A stretch of 64,000 nucleotides of DNA from Acanthosepion pharaonis (Eukaryota; Mollusca; Cephalopoda; Sepiida; Sepiidae), in the NCBI GenBank assembly GCA_903632075.3, contig CAHIKZ030004296.1:2482501-2546500 (forward strand), in the 5' to 3' direction. This document shows positions 11,697-23,404 of the stretch, piece after piece (the first letter of the stretch is position 1; every line of letters begins with the position of its first letter). The notes beneath the pieces are model-generated. The model saw only the letters and a list, made by a program, of their open reading frames with translations. It did not search any database and was not told the origin of the DNA. Both the position numbers and the translations under genes were made by a program.

Positions 11697-12578
11697 CTAA
11701 TTTAATTTTTTTAATCATTTCACCCCAAGCCAGGCAATAAAGTCACTCAGACGCAAGGAGTTACTGAGTGTAAGATAATATGAGAAAAAGAAAACATTAT
11801 TAAGAAGATAGGACAATAAAAAGTAATTAAGAAGACAGAAGATAACAATTGACATTGCATTTCAAATTTTGAAAATCAAAGTTAATTGGAAAGCAAGAAG
11901 CCTGGAGAGATTTTCTCAAGTGAGAAGTGCGAGAGAAGAAACTGTTAGCATAAAACTTACGGTTACATCGAACCATTTCAGTTGCAAAATGATGAGACAT
12001 TACCACCAATCAAATACTGCGTTTAAATTCATGAAGTCTAGGTACCAAAGAGAAAAGCTTATCAGAACAATTAGCTTGTAAATTTATAGAAAAGGCACAG
12101 GAAATCGATGTTACGGCGGTGGGTCGGTTCGCCGATTTTGTTTAGCGGCATATTAACACCTCTATGGGTTATTTAATTCCGAAATTTAAATGTTTTAAAA
12201 ACAGTTTTATGATTTCAACTAAATATATTTTTAACGTAATTGTATGCTTTCAACTACAGATAAAATGGATTGCTGGTAATTTTTTTCATATAAACTTGCA
12301 CTGCTGTTATTTTTACTATAAAAATCTATTTTATACTTTCATAGTGATTTGTTTTTGTTTGGTGGTTCACTATTTGTCCATAGATGGGACCCTAACGGGT
12401 CAGGGTAAACCTGGGAACAACAGCAATTAAGAGCTGGTCCCACGCTCCTTAAAACTCTTAATCTCCCGATCAGAGACCTCGCTGCTGGATGGAATTTATC
12501 GTCATGCCTAGAACTAACGACAGTGGAAAAGTGAGTGATGTCGATATGCCAGGTCAAGATCGATAACATTGTAGATTC
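11697..12578 (-). mobile_element. LINE 3' fragment (Jockey/CR1-like family), interrupted
   Basis: The minus-strand sequence ends at 11697 with the family 3' signature (CTTGCTTGGGGTGAAAT-type block, then A-rich), seen here as the complement ATTTCACCCCAAG at 11717. It continues with the coding remnant of the RT C-terminus to about 12120 and resumes at 12538 (ATGCCAGGTCAAGATCGA, matching the copy at 42919). The gap is filled by element X copy 2, so this copy predates that insertion. It is heavily mutated. Confidence 0.7.
12121..12537 (+). repeat. element X copy 2, inserted in a LINE
   Basis: The head reads GATTTTGTTTAGCGGCATAT, followed by CTATTTGTCCATAG, GGGACCCTAACGGG and AACAACAGCAATTAAG, as in the other copies. 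LINE sequence lies on both sides (before 12121 and after 12538), so the element, about 417 bp long, is bounded by the interrupted host repeat. No open frame. Confidence 0.7.
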
Positions 12579-13156
12579 TTCTTTGTATACACAATATGTA
12601 CTATCACAATAGCTGTTGACGCCTGACTAATGGCTGACACAATAACAAAATCATGTAATTTCTTATACGAGGTAATGCAACAAAAAAGAAAATCATCTTG
12701 TTGCAGCTGAGTGGCCTTAAACTTTTGGTAATAAATGCGTTTTTAGTTTCTTTTCTAAAAAAAATAAAACATTACATATGCGTTCAACTATACATGTGAA
12801 TTACTTTCATGACTAATAACTCCAAATAACAATAATGCCAACTGGATCGAATCTCTTTTAATCATTTGAGCCCTGACCACTGCTTTGCCGATGGAACAGA
12901 AAAATGACTTAATGCCCTGCCACTGGTTGAACTTGTGTCGTGTTTTGCTATTGGTTGTCTTATTTTGAAGAGCCAATCAAAAAAGCCGTAATATTCTGAT
13001 GTCATTAAACACCTCTGTGCCTTTTCAATGTGTTTTGTGCGTGTGTTTTGGATAAAAAAGATCGTTTTTGCCATGAAGAATTCTGGCAATAATGTGAAGG
13101 CATGCAATCATAATCTCTCCCTGCACAGTGTAATGCTTACGGCATTTTGTAACTAT
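12579..13156. other. unassigned non-coding sequence
   Basis: Several short overlapping open frames on both strands without family similarity. No splice-compatible upstream receptor exon was found here. Confidence 0.4.
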
Positions 13157-14112
13157 TTTTATATCTACTGTGAAATATTACATACGAATTATTTGCGAAT
13201 TTTGACCCAGGAGCTCAGGCAGATGGCTTAAAATTGTTCAGTAACACAGAGCTGAAAGGGTTAAAACCGTTCTGTTTGGACAGAGCAAAAATCTCTAAAG
13301 TTGGATTTATCGCATTATACTGCTTCTGTTTAATATCAGCAGAAAATAAACTTATAATTTGTCATGGAAATTTTCTTTTCTCGTTCCATAACATATACAC
13401 ATTATTTTCATCCCTGTGAACGTCTTGCGTATTTACATATAGTTCCACACGTATGTTAAGGACATGCGTTTAATTTTTCAGATAAAAAGATGAACTTTTT
13501 TCTGCTTTCATTACAGGACTCTTTATATCTACTGTGAAACATTACATACCAATTATTTGCGAACTTTGACCCAGGAGCTCAGGCAGAAGGCTTAAAATTG
13601 TTCAGGAACGCAAGGCTCAAAGGGTTAATTTACTAATTTTTTTTTTTATTCAAGAAAAACGAATTCTTTAAAAAAAATTTTAAATTTATAGGAAGGATTA
13701 AAAAATCTGAAAAAATATTCAAAAAATACTTTGGTCTTCCCTCTTTAATTTTAACATAAACATTTACACGTTTAAATTTTTTTTATCGATTTGGGGACCT
13801 TTTTTCTCCAGGGTATACCACTTTTTTAGCGTTACCTGGGACAAGCCTAGTTAAAACTGTTACCTCTAACGTTCTGTTCGGACAGAGTAAAAGCCTCTAA
13901 AGTTGGATTTCGCGCGTTATACTGCTTCTGTCAGCAGAAAAAAAGCTTATAATTGGTCTGGAAATTTTCTTTTCTCGTTCTATAACTTATACACGTTATT
14001 TTCATCCGTGTGAACGTCTCTTTGCGCATTTACACATAGTTCCATACGTATCTTAAGGACATGCATTTGATTCTTCAAATAAAAGATGAACTTTTTTGCG
14101 CTTTCATTACAG
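13157..14112 (+). repeat. tandem duplication ending at a splice acceptor
   Basis: A unit of about 365 bp (13157-13521, beginning TTTATATCTACTGTGAAA) recurs from 13522. The second copy is split by about 240 bp of unrelated AT-rich sequence (about 13625-13864) and continues to the acceptor of receptor exon 1. Shared landmarks include GACCCAGGAGCTCAGGCAGA, CTCTAAAGTTGGATTT and CTTTCATTACAGGACTCTT. The acceptor and first 7 exon bases therefore exist twice, at 13515-13523 and 14111-14119. Confidence 0.85.
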
Positions 14113-14259
14113 GACTCTTAGTAGAAGAACGCTTTGACATCTCGGCGAATGCCTCTATTTTTCCAGAGTTTTGTTTGTCTAAGCTGCCAGAAAGATTTGG
14201 CATACAAGTGATCGTACGAAAATACCTCCCCAACAAACCAGAAGATGTACATTACCACG
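14113..14259 (+). CDS. ionotropic glutamate receptor subunit, exon 1 of 10 seen (amino-terminal domain)
   Basis: First recognised coding exon of the only host gene. Acceptor TTTCATTACAG|GA, donor CACG|GTATGG; it enters needing two bases and leaves in phase 1. It encodes LLVEERFDIS through KPEDVHYH, fitting the first strand and helix of the bilobed, LIVBP-like amino-terminal domain that governs subunit assembly in this family. No signal peptide is present, so at least one upstream exon is missing. The split codon joins exactly to the exon at 16525 to give V (G|TG). The call rests on continuity with exons 2-10; alone it would be unrecognisable. Confidence 0.75.
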
Positions 14260-14582
14260 GTATGGATAAAAATAACTTCTAAATTTCGAAACTTTTCCAA
14301 ATGTAATTATTACATTTCGTATTTACATTGGTTTCTATAGCTATGGGTAAATAACAGGACAGACTGAGTTCTATAGTCTTCTCCTAACTGCTCTAGGAGA
14401 AGAACAACTCTGAATTCAAAATCTGCGGAGCGTCGTTTGAGGACCTTGTGGCACGTAGTTCACCAGGTCTCTGTATTTCGGCCCTTCAAAAATTGTGGCT
14501 GGTTCTTCACCGCTATAATCAAATAATATGTACTGGTGTCTGTCGGTTTCTAGGAACTGAGCTGCTTGACCCTCATACATCG

Positions 14583-14662
<80 letters not shown>

Positions 14663-15154
14663 AACGGCTTTCCATACTGTACACTTTTCTTCATTTTCAC
14701 TCTCACATGGTCATGTGTGATGTCATGAACCGTAATGTGATGTTTGCTTCCTGCGTTTCATATGCATGAATTTATCGTTGCATAGCAATCTTACATGCAA
14801 ACAAAACAATCATTGTTGCAATGTCTGCATAACCAAACTAAAACAAAATATTACCATCTTTGTTATTTAATTTATTATTTAATTATTGTAATGTACTTGT
14901 AATCTCTGATGATAGCTTATGTAAGCCGAGAGCTTAGATAGGATTAACAATAAAAACATGTATCAACATAGTGATCTGCTTTCGTGTTTCAGTGATAATG
15001 CTAAAAAGCTTATTCGACAATATGAAAGGAATTTACTCAAAATAAATAGACAAAACTTGTCCATATTATTTGACGAAACATGCATTAATGAAAAAATGCT
15101 GCCTAAATACACAATCTATCTATCTATCTATCAATCTATCTATCTATCTATCTA

Positions 15155-15209
<55 letters not shown>

Positions 15210-15976
15210 AATATAAATAATACCCAACGTCGATAACACTGCTGTTAGTTCACTTCTTATATTGATTAGTTTGTATTATTAATATCTTATATGGATGGTC
15301 TTTACTTAACTGTTGTAAATTAATTTGTCAAAGTCGTTTTGGATTTTATGATTTGTTTTTTGTTTTTTTTACCGGTTTCTTAAAGAAGCCTTTTAATTAT
15401 CAACTACAAAATTCTATGTAGGAAGATGACCAAGCATATAGATAGTTGACATTATGCTAAATTATCCCCACTACCCCTTTCTCCTTAACTTCATATGAAA
15501 ATTGAACGTCGTACTTCTCTATATTTTACGAAATAATATAATCATTTGTCTCAGTCGCAAACAAAATTGTCTAGGATTTCATGCAGACAACTTCATGTCA
15601 AAACCTATATAATTTTTTTTTTCAGTTGGTTTAGATTTTAGCGTAGGTCTTATATTTGATTAGTTAATCACGGTAAACCCACAAGCCTCATTTTAATTCT
15701 GCTTTTTTTTTTTTTATCTTAGCTTTCTCTTTCAAAAAAGAGGAAGTATTCTGCTTTTGAAATTAATCGTTCACTCACCTGTAATTTAACATCGCCCGAG
15801 GAGACACATTTATTGAAAAACGATTGCTATTGTGTAGCGATTTGTAACATGTTTTTGTTTTAATCTCCGATAATAATAATATTTAGCTCTACTCTGTATT
15901 GAGCCCTCATTTAAATTAAATATTACGGACAGTGAAATTATACTCCATTTGTTCTTATCTTATCTGGATGGATATA

Positions 15977-16015
<39 letters not shown>

Positions 16016-16524
16016 GTAAAAAAATTTATAAAGTTTAATGTACCTAGTTTTAAGTATAGCTAAAATAACTAATGTTATTTCAGGCATTACTGTAAATCAT
16101 TTGGCAAATGTTTTCCGTGAACTGCAAAATCGTATTACCCTTTGTGTAGCTAATGATGGAGGACATGTGGGAACTTAAATAAAATTTTAATAAAACCTTA
16201 AAAAATATAGATTTACTTCTTTCTAATCTTTTTTACAATTATTTCTATCGCAAATACAAATAAAGTTATATTTGTAAATTTATTTTATTTTCTCCTTTAT
16301 CTGCCCAATAATAGAAGAGTTTAATTCAGATGTCGATGTTTGCCATCTGGTAAAATATTTGGAGAATAACCATTTTTTTTCTTTAATCATTTCAGATCAA
16401 GCAAAGCAATGAAGCTACTAAGACTCAACTGTGTCTTTAGAATTCCTTATTGTTGCTAAAATATTTTTATGGATATTCTTTTGCCACTAATAATTAATTT
16501 TATAATTATTTATTTTTGCCAAAG
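14260..16524 (+). other. intron 1, repeat-rich
   Basis: It holds unassigned sequence (14260-14580), a CA/TA microsatellite (14587-14661), repeat Y copy 1 (14661-15206), a TA array (15977-16013) and a 65-bp LINE tail fragment at about 16375-16440 (minus, matching the TTTCACCCCAAGCAAGGC signature in decayed form). A short open frame at 16084 with a fair acceptor was rejected as an exon. Confidence 0.6.
14661..15206 (+). repeat. interspersed repeat Y, copy 1, ending in TATC/TA microsatellite
   Basis: It shares CCAACGGCTTYCCATACT, TGGTCATGTGTGAYGTCA, GATAATG-type sequence and GACAATATGAAAGGAA with the region 17030-17400. A frame reads IRQYERNLLKINRQNLSI then DETCINEKMLPKY, resembling the basic N-terminal region of Penelope-like RT proteins (weak inference). 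It runs into (TATC)n and (TA)n at 15115-15206. Confidence 0.5.
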
Positions 16525-16788
16525 TGAAAGAATTGGTATCCAGAGATTGCCTTGTTGTTATCACGTACGCCAGTTGTGAAATGCAAGACCTTATTCAAGT
16601 ACATCTCACAAGCTACGGAAGACTTCATGTACCCTTGCCAGATACATATTGTTTCCGGACCAGTGGTGGTACTAGAAGCCCCCCTGTTAGAATGCGACCA
16701 AAAACCAACCTTCTGATGGAAGCTATTGTCTCTGTTATATCTTATCTTCATTGGCCTGAGACTAATATAATTACGGATGGCTCTTTTC
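16525..16788 (+). CDS. ionotropic glutamate receptor, exon 2 (amino-terminal domain)
   Basis: Acceptor TTTTTGCCAAAG|TG, donor TTTTC|GTATGT (near-perfect). Phase 1 in and out. It encodes KELVSRDCLVVITYAS through ETNIITDGSF. The pattern (Cys, hydrophobic strand, small loop, LHVPLP, VRMRP, long helix, IxxLHWxxxxIITDGSF) matches the segment of iGluR amino-terminal domains that normally reads as a search for the nearest subdomain strand and the FxWxxxxIIYDxS block. It joins exon 1 through a shared Val codon and exon 3 through C|AT (His). Confidence 0.85.
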
Positions 16789-16882
16789 GTATGTATTCGT
16801 AATCTTTATTATTATTTTTCACTAAATATCAGTCATTTTATATATATATATATATATGTGCGTGTGTGTCTGTGTGTGTATA

Positions 16883-16926
<44 letters not shown>

Positions 16927-17404
16927 GTATATATAGGCAGCAATTTTTCATTGATACATGATTCATTAAATAACTACGAAATATCCACAAACATTCTTAA
17001 ATACCTATAATTGATAACAGAAGACATTGGTTTATGCCAACGGCTTCCCATACTTAATACATCTCGTTTTCACTCTCGTGTGGTCATGTGTGACGTCACA
17101 AGCTGCGACGCGATTTTCGCTTTCGCGTCTCGTATGCACGAGTTTGTCGTTGCTTTGAAATTTTTCATGCAACAAAAACAGACTATCATTATTGTTTTGT
17201 CCGTGTATTGGTTGATATATTGAAAAGTAATTGTCATCTTTGATAATGGCTTATAAGCCGTGAAACTTTAGATTGATTTAAACATTTATCAATATGGTGA
17301 TTTCCTTTCGTCTTTCAATGATAATGTTATTAAGCTTATCAGACAATATGAAAGGAACTTACTTTAAAACAAATCGACAAAACTTGTCTATATTATTTAA
17401 TATA

Positions 17405-17474
<70 letters not shown>

Positions 17475-17827
17475 TATAATAATAAAAAAGAAAAAGCCAA
17501 CTCTTAACAATATCAATTATGAACAAGGCCACAATGTGCTAACTGTATTCGGAAACTAAAACATCACTACCACACACTGAACATACATAGAACACACACT
17601 CTACTTGATAATGAATATCCATCATTGAACCATCCTTGATAATGGCTAAAAGTATAGCCGAAAGCGCTCGGAAAAACAGAACATTCGGACAGTTCTTACA
17701 CACTCTTTGTCCAGAAAAGAAAGCTCTTGTCAGAACACAAGAAAAATTAAATAAAAAGCTCAACTGTAGTACCTTGTCTGTCGTTTTTAACGAAACATGC
17801 ATAAAGGAAGGATTGCTGCCTAATTAT

Positions 17828-17895
<68 letters not shown>

Positions 17896-18356
17896 CATAA
17901 AAGGTTAATGGTCAGTGTTGAATCAGACCAGAAACAGTAATATTAAAAAGTACTCAATACTCGTGTGAAAAAATACAGTAAAAGTAAAAATAACATGTAG
18001 TGCTTTTTACTTTAAAAATCAGGAGATCAGTTGAATCTGCTACCTTGGTTTCAACCTTACGGTTATCCTCAGGCGATTTTTATCAAATGACCTCTTAACG
18101 CTTTATTTAAAAAAAAAACTAATGAACGCTACATTATTATTTTCAAAAATAAATAAACAAACGCACGACGATGGATGTAGCAGAAAGGGAGGAGGAGGAG
18201 GATGTGAAGAAGAAAAAGAAGGAGATAAGAAAAACAGGTGTATTGTAAATATATCTCTGTGTGGGGCGTAATTAAAACTTGCTTTTCTTCTCTTCCCCCT
18301 TCTTCTTTTATTATTTTATTTTTTTATTTCTGCATTGTTTGACCTTTTTCTTCAAG
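16789..18356 (+). other. intron 2 with repeat Y copies and TA arrays
   Basis: TA/TG microsatellite at 16837-16922. Repeat Y copy 2 spans about 17030-17400 and ends at a 60-bp TA array. A third partial copy (about 17635-17830) has a frame ending NETCIKEGLLPNYT, which again abuts a TA array (17831-17893). The remainder (17894-18356) is unassigned. Confidence 0.6.
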
Positions 18357-18541
18357 ATTATCAGCAAGAGATATCTTTAATGTCCGGCCTCTCCAGAAAA
18401 GGTGTCCGCTTTACACTGCGCCGTTTGAATTACACGAAGGCAACTTTTGAATCCGAGATGCGACGCTATAAGCCAAGAATAGCAACGACCTTCTTCCTTG
18501 TTCTGATGGATCGAGAGGGAACGATAAAAACATTGCAAGCT
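18357..18541 (+). CDS. ionotropic glutamate receptor, exon 3 (amino-terminal domain)
   Basis: Acceptor TTTTTCTTCAAG|AT, donor CAAGCT|GTGAGT (consensus). Phase 1 in, phase 0 out. It encodes YQQEISLMSGLSRKGVRFTL through DREGTIKTLQA: a helix, a strand, a basic variable helix (RRLNYTKATFESEMRRYK) and a hydrophobic strand (TTFFLVLMD). This is the order expected of the second lobe of the amino-terminal domain, as in kainate/AMPA and Ir25-like receptors. Confidence 0.85.
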
Positions 18542-18644
18542 GTGAGTAAATTTAAAACCGTTTGTATCAATTTGTCTGACATAGGTGACGAGAGCGATAA
18601 TTAAACTTATAAATGTTAATTTGTGTCTTATTTGGCTATCTGAC

Positions 18645-18700
18645 GATGGCAGATTTGTGAATCGAAACGTCGTGTTTAAGTCTCAGGTACTGAATGCAAG
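18645..18700 (+). repeat. Penelope-terminus-like motif with hammerhead-like core
   Basis: It reads CTGACGATGG, a short GATT/AATC hairpin, then GAAACGTCG. The spacing CTGANGA ... GAAAC resembles the terminal motif of the Penelope-derived elements in this window and of hammerheads. It lies only about 105 bp after exon 3. The folding is not convincing enough to call a ribozyme. Confidence 0.3.
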
Positions 18701-18768
18701 CCAAACATTTCTGTGTAGATTTTTTTAATTTCTCCTTTATTTTTCTTCAAGATATGTACACACACACA

Positions 18769-18817
<49 letters not shown>

Positions 18818-18983
18818 TACCCGTGACTCGTTGAGTCACTGACGGCTCAGGTTATAAAACACTGAAGTTGATTTCAATACTAAAAAAATGTCTGTTTAAA
18901 GAAAATTAAAATAAAAATACTTACTGTATGAACAACTCGTATTTTTAAATCTTATTCACTTAAATCAGATTAACTGAAATCAT

Positions 18984-19128
18984 TATGCGCCGGACGGACG
19001 CACCACGCAAACACGTACGCAATCATAGAGAGGTGGAAAGAGAGAGGTGGAAAGAGAGAGGTGGAAAAGAGAGGTGGAAAGAAACTTAAATCACTGTTAT
19101 GCACCGGACGGACAACGCACCACGCAAG
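18984..19128. repeat. short minisatellite with flanking direct repeats
   Basis: Units of about 14-16 bp with core GAGGTGGAAA repeat four times in 19028-19081. They are flanked by direct copies of ATGCRCCGGACGGAC followed by GCACCACGCAA at about 18984 and 19099. Confidence 0.7.
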
Positions 19129-19149
19129 CACGAATCACAAAATTTTAGT

Positions 19150-20691
<1,542 letters not shown>

Positions 20692-20908
20692 ACAAGTTCC
20701 ATCTATACATTTTTTATTAACTCTTTCTAATTTCTGAATAAGGTATTTTGATTTGTCCTATCGGTAAATGTGTCAAAATTAAGTTTATTTTTTCTCTCCC
20801 GAATACTTTCCACTGCTGCGTCTGTTGGTAAGAGTTTGATGACGAATAAACTTTTAATAATGGTCAAGATTTAACCGAATTAAACCAGATACTATGACCA
20901 TATTTCAG

Positions 20909-21088
20909 GCTTCGCAACTGAACCTAATCCAGTACAACACCCAGTGGATTATCGGAAACTTGGATGTAAACAACGCTGACTTGCAACGAATGAATTTGGA
21001 CCCGAATCAAACGAATATTGCTGCCTTTAAATTACCATGCACTCCTGCACTGAAGAGAGTGGCCAATCATAATCGGTCGGCAATTTCG
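20909..21088 (+). CDS. ionotropic glutamate receptor, exon 4 (amino-terminal domain)
   Basis: Acceptor ATATTTCAG|GCT, donor ATTTCG|GTGAGT; phase 0 on both sides, 60 codons. It encodes ASQLNLIQYNTQWIIGNLDV through VANHNRSAIS. The W-x-IGNLD block corresponds to the amino-terminal-domain strand that reports a residue or synonym of 'TTLD' in typical iGluRs, followed by an NxTxxxAFKLP strand. A possible N-glycosylation site NQT and one NRS are present. Confidence 0.85.
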
Positions 21089-21239
21089 GTGAGTGAATAC
21101 ATGACAGATATTCAAATACCATTTTTAATTCTTTTGAACAGGAGTATAGGTTTATCCATTGTTTTCTGTTCCTTCTCCTACAGTTTTTTTCATTTTCTTT
21201 CACATCTTAGTGGCATTATCATCTTGCTTGAGTTTGTGT

Positions 21240-21635
21240 TAGTTTATTTTGTTTTGCAGCATATCAACCTCAATGGGTTACTTAATACCGACAAAATTTT
21301 TTATTGCTGGTAATATTTTGCTTAGTTAAAAATCTGTTTCTAGTAATATTTTTCCTTCAAAATTGTATTGCTGGCAATATTTTTTTTCAAAAATGTATTG
21401 CTGGTAATATTTAACTATTTGCCCATAGCTGGGACCCTAACAGGTGCTACCACCCCGGGTCAGGTTGGACCTAGGAACACCAGCAATTAAGTGGTTTCAC
21501 GCTCCTTAAAACCTCCTGATCAGAGTCCTTGCTGCTGGACGTAGTTTATCGTCTTATCCAGGACGCGGATGTAGTTTAATGTCTTACACAGGACGACCTT
21601 GCTTGGGGTGAATTGATTAAAAAAAGATAATTGCC
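21240..21635 (+). repeat. element X copy 3 with a LINE-like tail
   Basis: It contains CAGCATATCAACCTCAATGG, several copies of GTATTGCTGGTAATATTT, CCATAGCTGGGACCCTAAC and CACCAGCAATTAAG. At 21598-21630 it ends CCTTGCTTGGGGTGAATTGA followed by A-rich sequence. That is the 3' signature of the Jockey/CR1-like LINE found elsewhere in the window. A short duplicated segment (GACGYGGATGTAGTTTA) precedes the tail. Confidence 0.65.
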
Positions 21636-21668
21636 AAAAAATGTCAGTATTTTTTTTACACCAATAAA

Positions 21669-21789
21669 TGTCCTACGGCCATATCATGTTCAAACACCGG
21701 TTCCTGTACGATCACCGATATTAAGCAACGTCTAGCTTAGTCAGTACCTAGATGAGTGACGGCTTGAGAATACAAGGTGCTGTAAGCTT
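21669..21789 (+). pseudogene. 5S rRNA-derived sequence
   Basis: About 120 bp follow the order of animal 5S rRNA: CTACGGCCATA at the start, then AACACCGGTTC, GATCACCGA, TTAAGCAACGTC, TTAGTCAGTACCTAGATGAG, TGACGGCTTGAGAATAC and GGTGCTGTAAGCTT at the end. The internal promoter region is recognisable but carries many C-to-T/G-to-A changes. That fits an old methylated copy or a 5S-derived SINE head rather than a working gene. It lies between element X copy 3 and a tRNA-like segment. Confidence 0.85.
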
Positions 21790-21826
21790 GTAGGTGCGGT
21801 GGTGTAATGAATAACAGGAATTGGTG
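21790..21826 (+). repeat. tRNA-like segment after the 5S sequence
   Basis: GTGCGGTGGTGTAATGAATAA resembles a tRNA 5' half with A box. The same segment (GTGCGGGTGGTGTAATGGATAA on the minus strand) follows the 5S tail at 24845-24870. It is cut by the LTR that starts at about 21827. Confidence 0.5.
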
Positions 21827-23107
21827 TGAGGTACCAATGTTAGGAGGAGGGAGTTTAGGAGGATAGCTATCCTGCAAACTCTCCTCACGAAGGGATCCCA
21901 CCCACCCAGAAATAGGAAGTAATTAATTTTCCAAAAATGGGAAGTAATTAATTTTCCTGACCAGACAATAAAGAGACCCTTGTTGGAAATGGCAGATTCA
22001 CTGAAAACGACAGTTTGCGTCTAAATTTGCACCGGGTTTTGGTTGAAGTCCATATAAGCGAGCGCCCTCAGGCAGTTTGCTACTTCGAGTTTTGCAGTTT
22101 GGGAGAGCTATGAGAGAGCTGACTGAGAGATTCCACGACTTCCGCCTCCGACCTCGCCTTTCTACAAAACAGCAAGTTATACTGACAAACGAAGCTAAGC
22201 CAGCACTTAAAAACTAAACCAGTTGACTTAGAAGACCAGAACTTACCTAGAAGTATAAAAGTGTTACTCTTAGAAGAAACGCGTTGGGAAGAACACACTC
22301 CTGTATAGAACAGGCTGATAAAAGATGATTTGCTTTCTTTAAACATACCCGAAACTTTATTTACATTATTCGGACTATTGTCCTCATCTTTGTCGCCATA
22401 TTTATTAAAACGTTTTGGCCGTTGTACGCTCCGGCCTTCTTCAGGTGGTTGGAATGTCGAACTGAACCATTATTTCGCTCACTGGAGTAGACTATTCTAG
22501 TTCCACGTGCCATGTTTAATGGATGTCAGTTATCAGTTATCTCCTGTTAATTTCCCTCTCCAAGTTCTCCACTGCCTTAACCAGGTATTGAACTCACACT
22601 CTTTGGGTCCTGTCACTGGATCTAACTAACGCCTTTATCCAATATGCCATGTGTCCTTGAGGCCGGAGCGTACAACGGCCGAAACGTTGTAATAAATATG
22701 GCGACAAAGATGAGGACAATAGTCCGAATAATGTAAATAATGTACACAATACCTCATCTCAGAAATATAGACAGATACCCGAACCTTTTTGGTTTTCAGT
22801 TATTTCTTTTTGCTTGTGCGACGTTACCTCTAGTTTAGACTCACCTTGCACGACGGCCCCGGTGTCTGATTGATCTCGTCAACTTAAGATCAAAATCACA
22901 ACGTGGGTAGGTTAGACTTGAGATCAAGATAGTTACTTCGGCAACCAGTCATTAGAAGCGAGCTGAGAACGACGGAGCTAGTGTCGAACCGGTTGCATCT
23001 GGTCTGAAGCCGTTACATATTCGTGCCGTCAGAATCGACCAACCATTCCATTTGGAACCCTGACCAAAGGTTTCCGCCGCGTACCGAAGACCACCGATCG
23101 ACCGGGT
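21827..23107 (+). mobile_element. LTR of a gypsy-like element, split by an insertion
   Basis: The sequence matches, in opposite orientation, 37757-38618. Shared landmarks are TGAGRTACCAATGT, GGAGGATA, AAGTAATTAATTTTCC, CCATATAA (TATA-like), TTAGACTTGAGATCAA and CACWTATTGG at the end. The next bases, TGGTGGCAGTGACC, look like a primer-binding site. Without the 421-bp insertion at 22354-22774, the length is about 860 bp, equal to the other copy. Solo LTR or 5' LTR with a short internal remnant (to about 23220). Confidence 0.75.
22345..22783 (-). mobile_element. Penelope-derived non-autonomous element, copy B
   Basis: Inserted in the LTR with an exact 9-bp duplication, ATACCCGAA, at 22345-22353 and 22775-22783. 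The body is on the minus strand: B-box-like GAGTTCAATACC (complement at 22581-22595), A-box-like TGGCATATTGGATAA (complement at about 22635-22649), and the CCTGAAGAAGGCCGGAGCG ... GGCCGAAACG terminus. An inverted copy of the terminus lies at 22659-22765, and the tail ends ATATAGACAG. No open frame. Confidence 0.8.
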
Positions 23108-23222
23108 CACATATTGGTGGCAGTGACCAAGAGTCAACACCAGAACGTCACAGAAGGTGTCACACAACTACGAAAAATTATCTTGAATATTTTAGTAGTA
23201 CGGTCAGCTTCGTGATGAACCA

Positions 23223-23223
<1 letters not shown>

Positions 23224-23301
<78 letters not shown>
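23224..23301. repeat. TA microsatellite
   Basis: Pure (TA)n of about 78 bp that abruptly ends the LTR-element leader. Confidence 0.98.
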
Positions 23302-23303
<2 letters not shown>

Positions 23304-23404
23304 TACATGTTTGTGCATGACTGATTCCAAGTTATTGTAACAAATACAAGTGCCACCGGAACTGATAAAATAAGCCTGCAGGTTCAAATATATGGGAGAA
23401 TGCA

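Noticed and set aside
16084..16166. Possible receptor exon after a TTATTTCAG acceptor, reading ITVNHLANVF ... ANDGGH
   Set aside because: Its end phase (0) does not fit exon 2 (needs phase 1), its donor is poor, and exon 1 joins exon 2 directly in frame with good similarity.
16395..16434. Possible micro-exon after TTTAATCATTTCAG
   Set aside because: The sequence is a decayed copy of the LINE 3' signature (TTTCACCCCAAGCAAGGC), so the acceptor is coincidental.
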